DNA of 64,000 bases from assembly GCA_036850595.1 (NCBI GenBank), contig CM072148.1, forward strand, positions 18,592,731-18,656,730, read 5' to 3'. Source of the stretch: Rhyacichthys aspro. Lineage: Eukaryota; Chordata; Actinopteri; Gobiiformes; Rhyacichthyidae. Below the pieces are notes generated by a model that worked only from the letters and a program-made list of their open reading frames with translations, did not search any database and had not been told where the DNA came from. This document shows, piece by piece, positions 62,559 to 64,000 of this stretch (its first letter is position 1; every line of letters starts with the position of its first letter). A program made the position numbers and the translations under genes.

Positions 62559-64000
62559 CTGGAACAGAGATGATACCGTGACAAATATGTACTCTAATGT
62601 TAGCACTTCATAAAGGTTTCCTAGTGTGCTTTCGGAAAATGTTTCTTTCTTTTTTTTTTTTTTTTTTTAGGAAGTGTAGGCTCAGAACCAGTCAGGTTGT
62701 ATAACAATGGAACAGCTGACCATCAAAAGGAACAGTGCAGGTCAGGTCAGTGTGCCACGCTTTTAGAGGCCTTTCCATTGTCAAAAGGACATCCAAAAAT
62801 CTATAATAACTTCATATCACAATATATAGTGAGTCTTTTGTGTGTAGGATTTTGAATTTAAAGTTTAGCAAGATGGAAAGTTTATTTTATTCGCTCAGGA
62901 CTATACACTATACATCTATGTTTTGAAATATACCAATTATTTCTCATATAGAAACACACTTTGGCCTATATTTTTACTATCTAAAGCGAAAGGCTACTGG
63001 TGTAAAGTGCGTTCAGTTTAAGAGCGTGTCCAAAGGTTGGCACACATTGTAAGGAGGCTGGACATGGTGTGAAAAGGCGGACCAATACAAATGATTGGTA
63101 AGGTGTTCAAAGTGAAAGCTTACAGCAGAAATCTAACCATTACAGATTATTTTAATAACTATCTTTACATTTTTTGTTTATGCCCCTTTGTTTGTTATTT
63201 TTCTCTTTCTCATGTAAATGCACCATAACCAAAATATAAATGAGTAAAATACAGGTGCAGTGCTCTTAAACAAATCCACAATAATGTCTCAGGGTAATAA
63301 ACATGTTGAATTGTATTTATTTATACCAGATTATACTGTAGCTCTTGTGCTTTTCATTTTTTTATTTCTATGGCAGCAGTTTGTATTTTTTGAAGGAGAC
63401 AGAGATTTTCATTATTATATTTTTATTGACATATTCAGGGTTTTCGATCAGACATCAGAATTCAGCCACTCAATAAATTTTCTGCTATCCTGTCCGTTCT
63501 TTATCAAAGCCTCGCAAATGGGTTCTTAAACAATAGTAATGACTAATGACAAAATGCAGTGCTAGGTGTCAAAATTAAGGAGTTACTTGCTCTATTAAGA
63601 TCCATGCTGCATTTTATTGTCTTGCAGCTACAGTAATTATAATGGAAGTCACACTTTGACTCCAAACTGTATGTAGGGCACCAGCCTGAGGGTCTTGATG
63701 TATGTCGCTTTGGGAGAAAGAAATGGGCCACAGAGATGTGCAGTGAAAGGCATGTAATGACTCTTGCTCTCATTTCGAGGGCTCTCACAGAGTAAATTAG
63801 ACGGAAACGAATGCTCAAATTAATCCCAGATTGGGTATACCCTGAAATTAACAGTAAAAGCTCTAGATCTGAGAAGAAGCGGGAAATCTTATTTGGTACT
63901 ACATTTAATTACTTCCACAATGGCATGGGAGTCTGATGCATTATGAAAAACAGTGCTAGTCCCTCTTTATGTTTAGGTCACAGGCATGTCCTCAGTGTTT
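62559..64000 (-). other. crebrf: crebrf intron running off the window
   Basis: Intron upstream of the exon starting at 62558. A T-tract of about 19 bases lies at 62650-62668. No further crebrf exon is visible before the right edge. Confidence 0.7.

Overview
The window is vertebrate nuclear DNA, almost certainly from a teleost fish. It is AT-rich with short-to-medium GT-AG introns. It carries parts of four animal genes whose exon phases and protein motifs fit known vertebrate families, and it is dotted with interspersed repeats typical of bony fish. No bacterial, viral, CRISPR or operon-type feature was seen. Homology calls rest on recognising protein motifs by eye and on exons that join in frame; no database search was run.

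Layout, left to right. (1) 624-2224, minus strand: the first four coding exons of a Delta-type Notch ligand, best matched to teleost deltaD (DLL1 group). They encode a signal peptide, the MNNL domain and most of the DSL domain; the EGF repeats, membrane segment and tail lie off the left edge. A TATA box stands upstream on the minus strand near 2577-2583. The first 240 bases of the window (intron 4) form a GC-rich island with three CAGCTG E-boxes exactly 29 bases apart. (2) 2.6-24.5 kb: about 22 kb with no convincing protein gene. It holds a long degenerate TTTAGTCC-type array, several CpG-rich or high-complexity islands that look like regulatory DNA, and repeats. This is where distant control elements of the Delta gene would be expected. 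(3) 24777-29763, plus strand: a complete 13-exon cct4 (CCT/TRiC chaperonin delta subunit, 536 aa predicted). (4) 30570-37651, plus strand: a complete 7-exon fam161a (ciliary/centrosomal protein, 750 aa predicted) starting about 800 bp after cct4. Its promoter has a textbook RFX X-box. (5) 37.7-50.7 kb: a gene-free convergent interval with several transposon-derived inserts and some high-complexity islands. (6) 50668-62558, minus strand: the last four coding exons of crebrf (CREB3 regulatory factor) with its bZIP region; earlier exons lie off the right edge.

The four genes do not form one pathway: Notch signalling, cytosolic protein folding, cilia and a stress-linked bZIP regulator. The tandem cct4-fam161a order is the one known in mammals. 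Having a DLL1-type gene on one side and crebrf on the other looks fish-specific, since in human these sit on different chromosomes.

No wholly new biological system was found. The most interesting signals are: the evenly spaced E-box cluster in the Delta intron; a dispersed family of degenerate TTTAGTCC arrays at about ten places on both strands, one of them inside a hAT-like element; a 35-bp E-box-containing sequence present twice 1.26 kb apart; two perfect X-boxes near fam161a; and three near-perfect CTCF-type motifs whose orientation suggests a boundary between the Delta domain and cct4.
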